Notes: generated from the letters alone by a model not told the origin. Numbered from the stretch's first letter, positions 21,400 through 31,999 are shown. The stretch: 64,000 nt of DNA from Paralithodes platypus (GCA_032716605.1 CM064580.1:34948518-35012517); one strand, 5' to 3'. Numbers and translations: made by a program.

Positions 21400-24351
21400 T
21401 TATTCATTTACAAACGCAGTCAGTCGCGGGTTTGACGCGAGATATTTGTCTAGGCGGAGTTTAAATGAATCAATGGTGATGCAGCCTATAACGTTTCGGG
21501 GAAGCCCATTCCACAAGTTGACAACTCGATTGAAGAAGAAATTCTTAGATTCGTGCGAGTTAAAAGATTTACCAATAATTTTGCAACCGTTTCCCCGCGT
21601 GTAATTAGATTGGTCGATAGTGAAGTACTTACTACAGTTCATATTGTCGATGCCTTTGATGATTTTGAACACTTGAATTAAGTCACCTCTTAATCTGCGC
21701 TGGGTTAAAGGAAATAGATTTAATTCTCTAAGACGCTCTTCGTATGGTTTGTTCTTTAGGCTAGGTATCATTTTGGTAACTCGACGTTGGACTCGTTCTA
21801 GCTTGTTTATATCTTTTTGGTAATAAGGGCACCAGGATTGAACGCAGTATTCCAGAAGAGGGCGGACTAAGGAATTGTAAAGGGTTAGGATAACTTCTTT
21901 GTATTTATGCTCAAATGACCTGCCTATAAAGCCAATTATTTTGTTTGCCTTCTTAACAACTTCTGAACATTGTTGACTCGGTTTTAGGTTACTCGATATT
22001 GTTACTCCCAGATCGGTTTCTCTGTTTACATTCTTAAGCTGAGTGCCATTCATCGAATAGTTTGCTTTCTCATTTAGGTATCCGACATGTAGTACTTTAC
22101 ATTTATCCGCATTGAAACTCATTTGCCAAATTTGGGCCCAATATGACAATTTATCTAGATTGTGTTGCATATCGTCAACTTGTTCTTTTGAGAGTACGCT
22201 ATTTACAATTTTTGTATCGTCAGCAAATTTTTAGATTGTACAGGTGAGACCCTCATCTATGTCGTTGATGTAAATTAGAAAGATAATTGGTCCTAGTACC
22301 GATCCCTGGGGTACCCCGCTACTTACATTGGTCCATTTAGATGCCTTACCGTTTATGACTACCTTTTGCTTTCTGTTGCGGAGCCAATTTTCTATCCATT
22401 TCAACACACCGTCTTGTATTCCATGCGCTTTTAGTTTTAGCAGTAAACGTTTGTGGGGAACTTTGTCAAAGGCCTTTTGAAAATCAAGGTATATAATATC
22501 TACAGCTTTACTCTCATTGTAGAGGTTGAGGATATCGTGGAAGAAGTCTAAGAGGTTTGTTAAACAGGAACGTTTTTTTACGAAAGCCGTGTTGAGTATC
22601 TTTAAGTATGTTATTTTCCTCTAAGTGATTTACGAGTCTGTCTCGTATGACCGTTTCTAGCATTTTACATACAACTGAGGTTAAGCTAATTGGACGATAG
22701 TTACTGGGTAGGGATTTGCTGCCTTTTTTGAATATCGGTGTTACGTTGGCTAGCTTCCACTGATCAGGCATAGTTCTAGACTGCAAGGATTTATTGAATA
22801 GTAATGTCAGTGGTTTGGAGAGCTCATCCTAAGCTTCCTTTAGAACTCTAGGCGAGATTGTATCAGGTCCTGGCGTTTTATTTACCTTGAGTTTATCTAA
22901 ACAATTCAATACTTCTCTCTCTGTAACGGTGATATTACTTAGAACATCTGAATTATCAATCTGAATCGGCGATGGTGTAGGGATATCACTGAGGTCTTCT
23001 GTTGTAAAAACTGATGCAAAGAAGGTATTGAGGGCATTACTCATTTGTACTTCATCTTTGGTGTATTCTCCATTTTCATCGACTAACGGTCCAACAGTTG
23101 AAGTAACTACTTTTTTCTTTCTGATATAACTATAGAATTCTTTCAGGTTTGTTTTACTTTGATTCGCAATATGTAACTCTAAGGTCTTTTTACTTTGCTT
23201 AATTAACTTTTTGGCTTTGCGTCGTAGCTCTACAAATTTCACCCGTTCTTCGTCATTTTGTGAGGATTTTAATCTATCATTAGCAAATTTTTTAGCAAGC
23301 AGGCAGTTTGAAATATCTTTATTCCACCATTTGGGCTTATTATTATGGCCTGGACGACGTATTTTCGATGGTATGCAGTCTTGCACTGCTTTTAGGTAAG
23401 TGGTTTCGAATAACTTCCAAGATGTATTTATGTCGTTATTGATAATTAAAAAGCTCCAGTCAGTTTCTTTAAACATAGCTCTAAGTTTATGGAAGTTTGC
23501 TTTCCTGAAATTAGGGACTTTTTCGATGCTACTATTTGGTTCGTTACTAGTAAACTTTAAAGTGAAAGTTATCGTACGATGGTCGCTGTTACTGAATTCA
23601 TCACCAACATTCAAATTCTCTATCAATTCTTCTTTTGTTGCAAGTACAATGTCAAGAACGTTATTACCACGGGTCGGCGTTCGAACAAATTGATAAAGCG
23701 AACTCTCTTGCAAGTTTGTATACAAGTCATGTCCGGAGTGTGAAGTAAGAGTATCGCCCCCCTTGGTCACAGGTAAATTAAAGTCGCCAAAAATTACGGT
23801 ATCTTGTGAGTTACTTACATCTGCAATTTGTTCGTAAATTTCTCGGTCAGTTTGCACTGATTGAGCTGGAGGTCTGTATATTAACGCAAGTATTATTTTT
23901 GTACCTTTATTATTCTTTATTAGCACAAAAGATGTGTCGACGTTCACAATTTGAGGTTTTGACACGAGGGTCGGGTTAAGACTTTCTTTGATATAAAATA
24001 AAACGCCACCTCCATTTTTATTTATTCGGCTGTTCTCAAACATTACATAACCGGGAAGTGAATACTCTGCTAAAAGTCTCTATCTTCTGTATTGAGCCAA
24101 GATTCTGTTATGCCAATCACATCATAATTTTCTGTAAACACTAGTTCCTGTAAATCTGAAAATTTATTGCGTATGCTACGAGCGTTTGCATAGAAAACCT
24201 TTAAAGTTGAGGTTTTAGAACTCACAGAACGTTCTTTTATCGAATTTTTTGTTCTGGTCGGATCTACATTTACATTCATGGCTGTCCTTGGTCCTCGGTC
24301 GTTATCCCTGGCAGTTTTTAATTTGGGTCGTGTTGGTGGAGCTTTATCCAA
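21400..24351 (-). pseudogene. CR1-like ORF2: endonuclease and reverse transcriptase (element A)
   Basis: Apurinic-type endonuclease blocks: VFYANARSIRNKFSDL, VIGITESWLN, NKNGGGVLFYIKESL, ALIYRPPAQ, VIFGDFNLP, FSNSDHRTITF. Reverse transcriptase blocks: NKTPGPDTISPRVLKEA, NYRPISLTSVVCKMLE, TQHGFRKK, SGVPQGSVLGPIIFLIYIND and the catalytic KFADDTKI. C-terminal tail contains LVRPLLEYCVQSWCPYY and VQRRVTKMIPSLKNKPYEER. Lesions: frameshift after NTEDRDF near 24070; TAG after LKEA near 22829; frameshift after GFRKK near 22585; TAA before KFADD near 22230. The element can therefore no longer supply its own RT. Confidence 0.9.
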
Positions 24352-24377
24352 ATTCGCGGTTCTTGACGGATTAGTAT

Positions 24378-25426
24378 TTAATTCCTTTGTAGGTTGCCGT
24401 CCTCGCTGTCTTCGGTCCTCCTTCCTGGTTGTCCTGTGCTGAGTCGATTTCTTCTCCGAAAATCCTTCACCGCATCGTTGAGAAGACGCCCAAAACGTGC
24501 TGCTCCCACCTGGTTCAGATGAACTCCATCGTCCGAAAACAAATAGTCATTGTAGTAGAAATTGTCCCAGGTGTCGACGAATCCCACGTTCTCCTTCCTG
24601 CAGAGGTTTGCTAGACAACGATTTGTGCTGGTGGCTATGTTGTAAAATCGGCTCTCTACACCGAGCCGGGGGACGATTCCTGAGACGATGATCCTTGATG
24701 ACTTCTCCTTAAACGACTTGATCAGCTGCTGGTACTTTAAAATCAAATCTTCCGACCGGGTTCGCTGTACATCGTTGGATCCAACGTGGATGACGTACAT
24801 TGTATTAGCAGGGGCCAGCTTTGATACTTCGTCAACTGCTGCAACTACGTCGTCCACACCACCACCAGGGATACAAAAACGCTTCCTGGTCTTAGGTGCC
24901 CTGGCGCAAAACTCTGTGAGCTGACCACGTATCATCGAGTCTCCCACGAGCCGACTTCTTCTATTTCCTCTTCGTCATCTGAGTCTGTGAGTATCTGGAA
25001 ACGGTTTTGACACTCGGTAATCGGTATGTGTTTCCTGGTCTTGGGGCAAACGTTGTTCCTCACGACACGGAAGTTGTCTTGAGGGGGAAGAGAGTCACTA
25101 TTTGTATCTTGAGTATCAGAAACATCAGCTGAAGTGGCTACTGTAGGCATTGAATTGTTGGCAGTTGACGTTGGGGCGTTGGTGGCTGCTGGAGTTGCGG
25201 TGACAATTGAAGTTTGTGGTACTCCAACGTTGAGTGTTACAAACTCTTGGAGTGATTCCAGCTTCATGGTGAGGACGTTGATCTTGTTGTAGGCTTCATC
25301 TAATTTCACTGTAAAATTCTCTCGTTGCTGGCAGAGCCGGCAGACTTGAAGATCGACAGTAGCAAACATGGACTCACCAAACCTACCGGCGCAGTTCGCA
25401 CAAGCGCGAGGCATGGTGACAGTCAC
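24378..25426 (-). CDS. CR1-like ORF1: zinc-finger-like, coiled-coil and SGNH hydrolase (element A), frameshifted
   Basis: N-terminal part (25426 to 24932): ACANCAGRFGESMF with a second Cys pair CRLCQQ, a metal-binding-like pattern, then a heptad-rich segment (DEAYNKINVLTMKLESLQEF) and a serine/threonine/alanine-rich linker. C-terminal part (24947 to 24378): SGNH/GDSL hydrolase with LVGDSMIRGQ (catalytic Ser), IPGGGVDD, HVGSNDV (Gly-Asn oxyanion) and DDGVHLNQVG (Asp-His). Such esterase domains are known in ORF1 of CR1-group elements; their function is unsettled. The two parts overlap by 16 bp in different frames, either a mutation or a programmed shift near 24940. Confidence 0.85.
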
Positions 25427-25429
25427 TTT

Positions 25430-25760
25430 CTTCAGATCACTTCACTCACTTAAAAAACACTTCACTCACTTTAAAACACTTCACTCACTTTAAAAACACT
25501 TCAATCACTTCAACCGAAAACAAATATGCTGAAATACGCAGAAATAGGTTATCAGGGGTGATAGCCTAACCGAAAACAAAAATGTTGAGATACGCAGAAT
25601 TAGGCTTCCAGGGGCGATAGCCTAACCAAAAGTTTTTTTTTAAAATTGAAATACGCAATAATAGGCTACCAGCGTTGAATAGCCTAACTGAAAATAATAA
25701 AATTGAAATTCACAGAAATAGGCTACCAGGTGTGATAACCTAACCTTAAACAAATATATG
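25430..25760 (-). promoter_or_regulatory. Tandem-repeat 5' UTR of CR1-like element A
   Basis: Adjacent to the ORF1 start is a run of ACTTCACTCACTT-type units (25435-25515). Next are four imperfect units of about 58 bp, each with CTAACCGAAAA-like sequence and an inverted pair TAGGCTA and TAGCCTA. Internal promoters of non-LTR elements lie in this position; promoter activity is inference. Confidence 0.55.
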
Positions 25761-25854
25761 TATAACAGAATATGTAACTAAATATACAATTCACCAAATA
25801 GAGATTATATAAAAATAAAGTGTGACTGCACACAAGGGGTTAATAACGAACCAA

Positions 25855-26215
25855 CCCACACACACACACAAGTGCACATATATTCAAAAGCAGTCATACG
25901 CACACACAAGCACTAACACACACACACACACACACACAAACATACTTTTCTCTCTCTCTCTCTCGCTCATATCTCTCTCTCTCTCTCTCTCGCTCATATC
26001 TCTCTCTCTCTCTCTCTCGCTCATATCTCTCTCTCTCTCTCGCTCATATCTCTCTCTCTCTCTCTCCCTTTCGTTCTCTCTCCCTCTCACCCCCCCCCTC
26101 TCTCTCTCTCTCTTTCTCTTTTCCTCTCATCCCAATTCATTTCCCCCCCCCCCACTCTCTCTTTCTTTCTTCTCCTCTCATCCCTAGTTCGTCCCCCCCC
26201 CCCCCCCCCGGGCTG
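25855..26215. repeat. (CA)n, (CT)n and TCTCGCTCATA minisatellite, C-rich runs
   Basis: CA arrays, then CT arrays punctuated by CGCTCATA at regular intervals, then C runs. The sister locus (59430-59800) has the same organisation with different lengths. Confidence 0.9.
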
Positions 26216-26511
26216 CACCGCTCCGGAGCTGCCGCCAAGTGTCAACAAGTACCACCGGCCCCCCCCCCTCAAACCCCCGGTTATGAGGGGAATTAGGGGT
26301 ATAAAATAAGGGCCCTAGGACCATCCCTCCCCACCCCCAAAACCCGTCCCAAATTTCTTTTTAAAGTGCCGACGTAACAGAAACTGCCCTCACCCCCCAC
26401 CAACACCTTGCAACCTGCATCATCAACATCGGAACAACTTTTAAGGGAAGTGACCACTCCAACATTTTGTACCTTTCGTTTTTGCAAATTCTCCCTCACT
26501 AACCCCAAATC

Positions 26512-27681
26512 ATGGCACCGATCAGAATTAAATGCCCCTCCTGTAACAAGAACTACTACAAGGAATGGTATCCGCGTCATGGGTATCCAAATGCCAAGTG
26601 TTTTATGTGTTTAACTGGTGAAAACTTTTTGCTCTTGGAGTGCACATTAGAAGCACACAAGGCACAGGCTGACGAACTGAAGCGAGATAATCTCACACTA
26701 AAGGAGACTGTAGGTGTACTTTCGCATCAACATTTCTTACTAAAAGAGCGAGTAAAGGACATAGAGAGTAAGCAAGTCGACGTTGTTAAAAATCTTCAAA
26801 AAGAAAACCCATCCAATGATCTATATCAGACCGTAGTCAACAGGCGTAACAAGAACAAATCCCAAGGGAATGGGAAAGCGACACCAGGTATCCCTATCAA
26901 AAACAGATTTGCTGTTCTCGCCGAAAACAATGAACACGAGGTAACTGACCACGTGAATGGGAATGGGAATGGAAAAGCGACACCAGGAAACCCTATCAAA
27001 AACAGATTTGCACACGAGGTAACTGACCACGTGAAAGCAAGCTCGAAAGGCAAGAAAATTCCTGACAGGAAAACAACGAAACCATCAAATCACGGAGTCC
27101 GCGGGAAGGAGAAACTCACCCTAGTCTATGGTGACAGTCTCATGCGAGGTCAAGGAGCTGCCTTTGCCACCAAGAACAGAGGAAAAAGGTCAGTAAAGGT
27201 CATTCCAGGCGGTAAAGTCGAACATATCTTGAAAGACATAACTAACTCCGCCATACCAGAGGGCACCTGTGTAGTCGTCAATGTTGGCTCAAATGACTGC
27301 TTTGACGGAGGTAAGGCCCCAATTAAGACCATAGAAAAAGATTTCGAGAACCTAATTAAAGTCATGAAAAGGAAGACCACGAACTGTGTGGTAAGCGGCG
27401 TCATACCCCGGATTAAAACAAGCTCATACGGACAAAATAGAGCCATAGAAATTAACAACGCAGTCAAGGTCATGTGCGAACAAGAGAAGGTAAAGTACGT
27501 GGGCAATTGGACCACCTTTGTAGGGAACTCGTCCCTGTACAGCGGAGATGGCATTCATTTATCAGAAAAAGGCGTTCAGCACATGAGTGACACCCTAAAT
27601 CAAGCAACCTACATTGCCCATGAAAACAACGCCAGTCAGGACCGAGAGATAACTATGCTAATAGACTCCTCTGAGTATTGA
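26512..27681 (+). CDS. CR1-like ORF1: zinc-finger-like, coiled-coil and SGNH hydrolase (element B), intact
   Basis: 389 residues from an ATG in a plain context. Residues 7-35 contain CPSCNKNYY and KCFMCL, two Cys pairs that could bind a metal. Residues 40-100 are heptad-rich (KAQADELKRDNLTLKETVGV). A basic linker holds two imperfect repeats, each with NRFA and HEVTDHV (about residues 115-180). The SGNH hydrolase follows: LVYGDSLMRGQ (Ser), VIPGGKVEH, NVGSNDCF and SGDGIHLSEKG (Asp-His). No stop or frameshift. The role in retrotransposition of this esterase domain in CR1 elements is not settled; RNA binding by ORF1 is the general expectation. Confidence 0.9.
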   Translation: MAPIRIKCPSCNKNYYKEWYPRHGYPNAKCFMCLTGENFLLLECTLEAHKAQADELKRDNLTLKETVGVLSHQHFLLKERVKDIESKQVDVVKNLQKENPSNDLYQTVVNRRNKNKSQGNGKATPGIPIKNRFAVLAENNEHEVTDHVNGNGNGKATPGNPIKNRFAHEVTDHVKASSKGKKIPDRKTTKPSNHGVRGKEKLTLVYGDSLMRGQGAAFATKNRGKRSVKVIPGGKVEHILKDITNSAIPEGTCVVVNVGSNDCFDGGKAPIKTIEKDFENLIKVMKRKTTNCVVSGVIPRIKTSSYGQNRAIEINNAVKVMCEQEKVKYVGNWTTFVGNSSLYSGDGIHLSEKGVQHMSDTLNQATYIAHENNASQDREITMLIDSSEY

Positions 27682-27754
27682 CATCGCTACCCCCGGAAAA
27701 GCCCTCCCACAACCCCACCCAATCAAACTCCACCCGCACAGTTAAGAGAAATAA

Positions 27755-30718
27755 ATAACCCCGCCCAAACCCTTCCAAGTCCATCACAACCATTTAAACG
27801 AAACCGTCAACCCCAATGGCCCACAAGTTGCGAAAATTTACCTACCTGAACCACAAAACAAACTAAACAACCCCACCCAACCCCATCCAAGCCAACCCAA
27901 CCAACTGAATGAATTTGACAACCCGCCGCGGCTTCAAGTCACAACCCCAAACCCATCCCCACCAATAAGAAAAACAAATCCAGCGCATGCTGAGAGAAAT
28001 GATATAAAAATAATATCCATAAATGCCTGCTCAATAAGAAACAAAATAGACGAACTCAAATGTCTGTTATTAAATGAGAAAGTTGACGTTATTTGTATAA
28101 CGGAAACACATCTGAACCTTAAAAATAAAGATCTACTTCATGAATATCACATAGAGCCATATAAAAAATTTCATAAAGACCGTAACAATGGAAAACAAAG
28201 AGGGGGGGTTGCAATGTACGTTGCAACCTACTTAAACACAGTTGAGGTGACTCTCCCCGAAAGTAATGCAGAAATAGTGTGCGTCAAAATAAATACAAAA
28301 AACATGAACTTAAATATCACTACAGCGTACCGACCACCGAGACTAACTGTTGCCGATGATACAATTTTTTATGAAATACTAGAGAAAACCCTTAATTCCG
28401 ACGAAACAGTTTTACTAGGTGACTATAACCTCCCCCTAATTGACTGGAATACCCTGACCGGAAAAAATGCTGAGTCACGCCTAATGACAAGCTTCATCCA
28501 GGACAATTTTTTGACCCAACACGTAAAACAGCCGACGCGAGACAGGAATATATTAGACCTCGTAATCACTACCCAAGAAAGTCTATTATCAAACCTGGAT
28601 GTAGGTGAACATCTGGCAACGTCCGATCATAAACTCTTAAGAATCAACTTTATAAGCAAATATTCCTCAGTAAAAACAACAGGAATGGTTTCGGACTTCA
28701 AAAACGCAAATTATGACGGACTTAAGGAATCGCTATCAAACATACACTCAAAGCTCATAAATATAAACGAAGTAAATGAACTATGGGGACATTTTAAGTC
28801 TACAATTACAGAAGCGCATAAACAATTTGTACCCATGAAACCAAAACGTAATACGAAATCAAGTATGCCCCCTTGGTACAGTAGAGACATTGGCAAGGCA
28901 ATAAGGAAAAGGAATCAACTCCACAAACTTGTAAAAAATAACACAAACACTGAAGTAATTAAAAACTTGTACAATAATAGTAGAAGGGAAGTGAACAAAA
29001 TAATTAGGGCGAACAAACAAAATTACGAAATGACTATTGCCAGAGAAAGTGCCACAAACCCCCAAAAATTCTACAGTTACGTAAATAAAAATAAACAGAT
29101 CAAAAGCGGAATCGGACCGCTAATAGAAGGTGGCCAGACAATAACAGGTGACACAAACACGGCAAATCTGCTCAACAAATATTTTGGCTCAGTTTTCACA
29201 GAAGAAATTATCGATCATGCCCTTGAAAATAACACCTCAACTCATGTAATAGGAGATTTCACCATCAGTGTTAGCGAAGTACAAAGCAAATTGAGTAATT
29301 TAAATGTAAATAAGACCCCGGGACCCGACATGCTCCACCCGAAAATAATTAAGAATGTTAAGGACGAAATAGCAAAACCCCTGACACAACTATTTAACTT
29401 ATCATTACTACAGGGGATTGTACCAAGTGATTGGAAAGATGCGAACATTACGCCGATATACAAGAAGCGTAGCAAGGCCAAAGCGAGTAATTACAGACCA
29501 ATTAGTCTAACTTCAATTGTAGGAAAAATCATGGAAAAATTCCTTAGAGATAAGATAGTAGATTACCTCGAATCAAACAACCTAATCAAAAATAGTCAAC
29601 ACGGCTTTAGCTCAAATAAGTCATGCCTAACAAATTTGATTGAATTTTATAACAAACTATTCACATATAACGACATGACGAAATCACTAGATATAATCTT
29701 CTTGGACTTTCAAAAAGCTTTCGACAAGGTGCCTCACCGAAAACTATTGGCTAAACTGGAGAGGATAGGTATCAAAGGTGAATTTCATTCTTGGATAAAA
29801 AATTGGCTTACAGACAGAAGACAGAGAGTGGTGATAAATGGAGTGGAATCGGAGTGGGAGCCTGTCACTAGTGGAGTTCCACAGGGTTCAGTCCTTGGAC
29901 CGGTCCTGTTTCTCATTTACATTAACGATATTGATGTAGGGGTAAACAACACCATTTCCAAATTCGCCGACGATACAAAAATAGGAAATACAGTCCTGAA
30001 CGAAGATGATAGAAATGCGTTGCAATCTGATTTAAACAAGATATCAGAGTGGTCGAAAAAATGGCAGATGCCCTTCAATGTCGATAAATGTCAGGTGCTG
30101 CAGGTTGGTAGCAGAAATATGAAATACAAATACGAAATGAATGGCAAACAAATAAAAACCGCAACGGTAGTAAAAGACCTAGGGGTACTAATATCTGAAA
30201 ACCTAAAAACTTCCGACCAATGTATAGCAGCTGCAAATAAGGCAAACATAGCATTGGGCTTTATTAAACGAAAATGTACATATAAACATGAAAACGTAAT
30301 AGTGCCACTGTTCAAAAGTATGGTGAGGCCCCACCTTGAATATGGTGTGCAGTTCTGGTCACCTTATCTGATCAAGGACATTGTAAGACTCGAGTCAGTA
30401 CAGCGTAGAGCGACGAAGATGATACCCTCATTAAGAAATAAACCATATGAAGAAAGACTTAAACGATTGAACCTGTTCTCATTAAAAAAGAGGAGGTTGA
30501 GGGGTCAGCTTATTGAGTGCTTTAAGATACTAAAAGGTTTCGACAAAGTCGATGTAAATGCACTATTCATATTAAACAATACTAATCAAACTCGCGGAAA
30601 TGGAATGAAATTAAAAACCAAAAAGGCAAACCTAGATGTCACAAAGAGTTTCTTCACCTACAGTGTGGCGAAGAGTGGAATAAACTACCAGCGAGAGTGG
30701 TGGAGAGCGACACAATAA
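27755..30718 (+). CDS. CR1-like ORF2: endonuclease and reverse transcriptase (element B), nearly intact
   Basis: The frame is open from 27755, after a TAA at 27752, but has no ATG until 28214, which lies inside the endonuclease domain. Before the domain is a Pro/Asn/Gln-rich leader. Endonuclease: IISINACSIRNKIDELK, VICITETHLN, KQRGGVAM, TAYRPPRL, LLGDYNLPLIDWN, TSDHKLL. Reverse transcriptase: NKTPGPDMLHPKIIKN, NYRPISLTSIVGKIME, SQHGFSSNKSCLTNL, IFLDFQKAFDKVPHRKLL, SGVPQGSVLGPVLFLIYIND, catalytic KFADDTKIGN. C-terminal: MVRPHLEYGVQFWSPY, VQRRATKMIPSLRNKPYEER. A one-base loss near 30674 (AGTGGAATAAAC) throws the final 40 residues out of frame; the remainder (INAFKGRLDLYLQRAG) is readable in the next frame. 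Confidence 0.9.
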   Translation: MTPPKPFQVHHNHLNETVNPNGPQVAKIYLPEPQNKLNNPTQPHPSQPNQLNEFDNPPRLQVTTPNPSPPIRKTNPAHAERNDIKIISINACSIRNKIDELKCLLLNEKVDVICITETHLNLKNKDLLHEYHIEPYKKFHKDRNNGKQRGGVAMYVATYLNTVEVTLPESNAEIVCVKINTKNMNLNITTAYRPPRLTVADDTIFYEILEKTLNSDETVLLGDYNLPLIDWNTLTGKNAESRLMTSFIQDNFLTQHVKQPTRDRNILDLVITTQESLLSNLDVGEHLATSDHKLLRINFISKYSSVKTTGMVSDFKNANYDGLKESLSNIHSKLININEVNELWGHFKSTITEAHKQFVPMKPKRNTKSSMPPWYSRDIGKAIRKRNQLHKLVKNNTNTEVIKNLYNNSRREVNKIIRANKQNYEMTIARESATNPQKFYSYVNKNKQIKSGIGPLIEGGQTITGDTNTANLLNKYFGSVFTEEIIDHALENNTSTHVIGDFTISVSEVQSKLSNLNVNKTPGPDMLHPKIIKNVKDEIAKPLTQLFNLSLLQGIVPSDWKDANITPIYKKRSKAKASNYRPISLTSIVGKIMEKFLRDKIVDYLESNNLIKNSQHGFSSNKSCLTNLIEFYNKLFTYNDMTKSLDIIFLDFQKAFDKVPHRKLLAKLERIGIKGEFHSWIKNWLTDRRQRVVINGVESEWEPVTSGVPQGSVLGPVLFLIYINDIDVGVNNTISKFADDTKIGNTVLNEDDRNALQSDLNKISEWSKKWQMPFNVDKCQVLQVGSRNMKYKYEMNGKQIKTATVVKDLGVLISENLKTSDQCIAAANKANIALGFIKRKCTYKHENVIVPLFKSMVRPHLEYGVQFWSPYLIKDIVRLESVQRRATKMIPSLRNKPYEERLKRLNLFSLKKRRLRGQLIECFKILKGFDKVDVNALFILNNTNQTRGNGMKLKTKKANLDVTKSFFTYSVAKSGINYQREWWRATQ

Positions 30719-30775
30719 ACGCTTTCAAGGGAAGGCTTGACCTCTATCTGCAGAGGGCTGGGGTGATAAAAAAAA

Positions 30776-30912
30776 AAAAAAAAAATGTATGTATGTATGT
30801 GTGTGCACTGTACAGTATGTATATATATACTGTATATATATGTATGTATGTGTGTATGTATGTATGTGTATATGTGTGTGTGTGTGTATGTGTGTATATG
30901 TATGTACCGGTG

Positions 30913-30944
<32 letters not shown>

Positions 30945-31007
30945 TAGTTTGTAAGGCCAGACTGCCTAGTAAGGACCTTGAGGTCTGTGTGGTCTGTGTA
31001 TCTATGT

Positions 31008-31043
<36 letters not shown>
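30776..31043. repeat. Microsatellite cluster (TATG)n, (TA)n, (TC)n
   Basis: Starts with the A run at the end of element B. Between the arrays is AGGACCTTGAGGTCTGTGTG with GTGTATCTATGTAGCTCTC; a reverse-oriented relative occurs at 39430-39520, so it is a dispersed repeat. Confidence 0.85.
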
Positions 31044-31047
<4 letters not shown>

Positions 31048-31315
31048 ATGCCAAGGCTGGACAAAAGTTATAAAGAAGAAAGACGGTATTACCCTACTGA
31101 GAAAATGTCTTTTGTTCATATTTGGCGAATTTCTGCTGCGGATGATATTATGGTATAACAAGCCTACAGTAGGCGATGTTTGTGTTTGTGTTGATGTTTT
31201 GCGCATATGACTCGACAGCCTTGGGAGGTCTGGGAAAGCTGGGAAGGCACAACACAAGGTCTAATGGGGGGAACAGGTATAAGGAAAAATGGACATAATG
31301 AGAGAGGGAAGTTAC

Positions 31316-31500
31316 AAAGTTGTACAGAAAAAACTGTGTGTAATATATATACTGTATATATGTATATTTTAGATTGACAATACAACATTGGTATTGCATG
31401 AGCAATACCAAAGTTGTACAGATAAACTGTGTGTAATATACTGTATATATGTATACAGTATTTTAGATTGACAATACAACATTGGCATTGCATAAGCAAT
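31316..31500. repeat. Tandem duplication, unit about 95 bp
   Basis: AAGTTGTACAG begins units at 31316 and 31411; both continue to TTTTAGATTGACAATACAAC and GCAATA. Confidence 0.8.
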
Positions 31501-31612
31501 ATCTGACAGCTGACTTTTAAATCAAGATTAATAATATTGAAATATCTTAATTTCAGTAGGTAACGTTTACAACAATATCTTGGTAGTTTGGTAAGCAGAC
31601 CAGAACAAAATA
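31470..31612 (+). repeat. Dispersed repeat, second copy
   Basis: Diverged copy of the repeat at 19110-19270 and 57510-57670. Confidence 0.6.
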
Positions 31613-31626
31613 AAATAAGTAAATGA

Positions 31627-31735
<109 letters not shown>

Positions 31736-31835
31736 AACTTAATTAAATGATTGGGGTCATCTTACCTTGTAGACCATCCATAGGCTACATCACAAACATA
31801 CGAATACAGTACCTTACTACCTCTCCCCCCTTCCA

Positions 31836-31836
31836 A

Positions 31837-31890
<54 letters not shown>

Positions 31891-31902
31891 GCGCGCGCGC
31901 AA

Positions 31903-31978
<76 letters not shown>

Positions 31979-31980
31979 GC
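31836..31980. repeat. (TC)n, (AC)n, (GC)n compound array
   Basis: TC then AC then a short GC run (GCGCGCGCGCG), ACAT units and AC again. The GC run could adopt Z-DNA. Confidence 0.95.
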
Positions 31981-31999
31981 ACGCAGACTCACAAGGTTG

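Larger units (their letters stand above)
21173..25842 (-). mobile_element. CR1-like non-LTR retrotransposon (element A), near full length
   Basis: 4.67 kb insertion flanked by ATAAC on both sides (21168-21172 and 25843-25847). The sister locus has the uninterrupted empty site (59423-59427). Order on the minus strand: tandem-repeat 5' UTR, ORF1, ORF2 (endonuclease plus RT), short 3' UTR and a terminal 10 bp repeat (TACTCCTTTG twice at 21173-21198), which is the usual kind of CR1/L2 tail rather than poly-A. Both ORFs carry lesions. Confidence 0.9.
26400..30775 (+). mobile_element. CR1-like non-LTR retrotransposon (element B)
   Basis: Contains ORF1 (26512-27681) and ORF2 (open from 27755 to 30718), ending in GGCTGGGGTGATAAAAA and a TATG microsatellite. 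The exact 5' end is uncertain; the sequence upstream is C-rich and CT-rich. Related to element A in ORF order but clearly a different family, and opposite in orientation. Confidence 0.85.
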
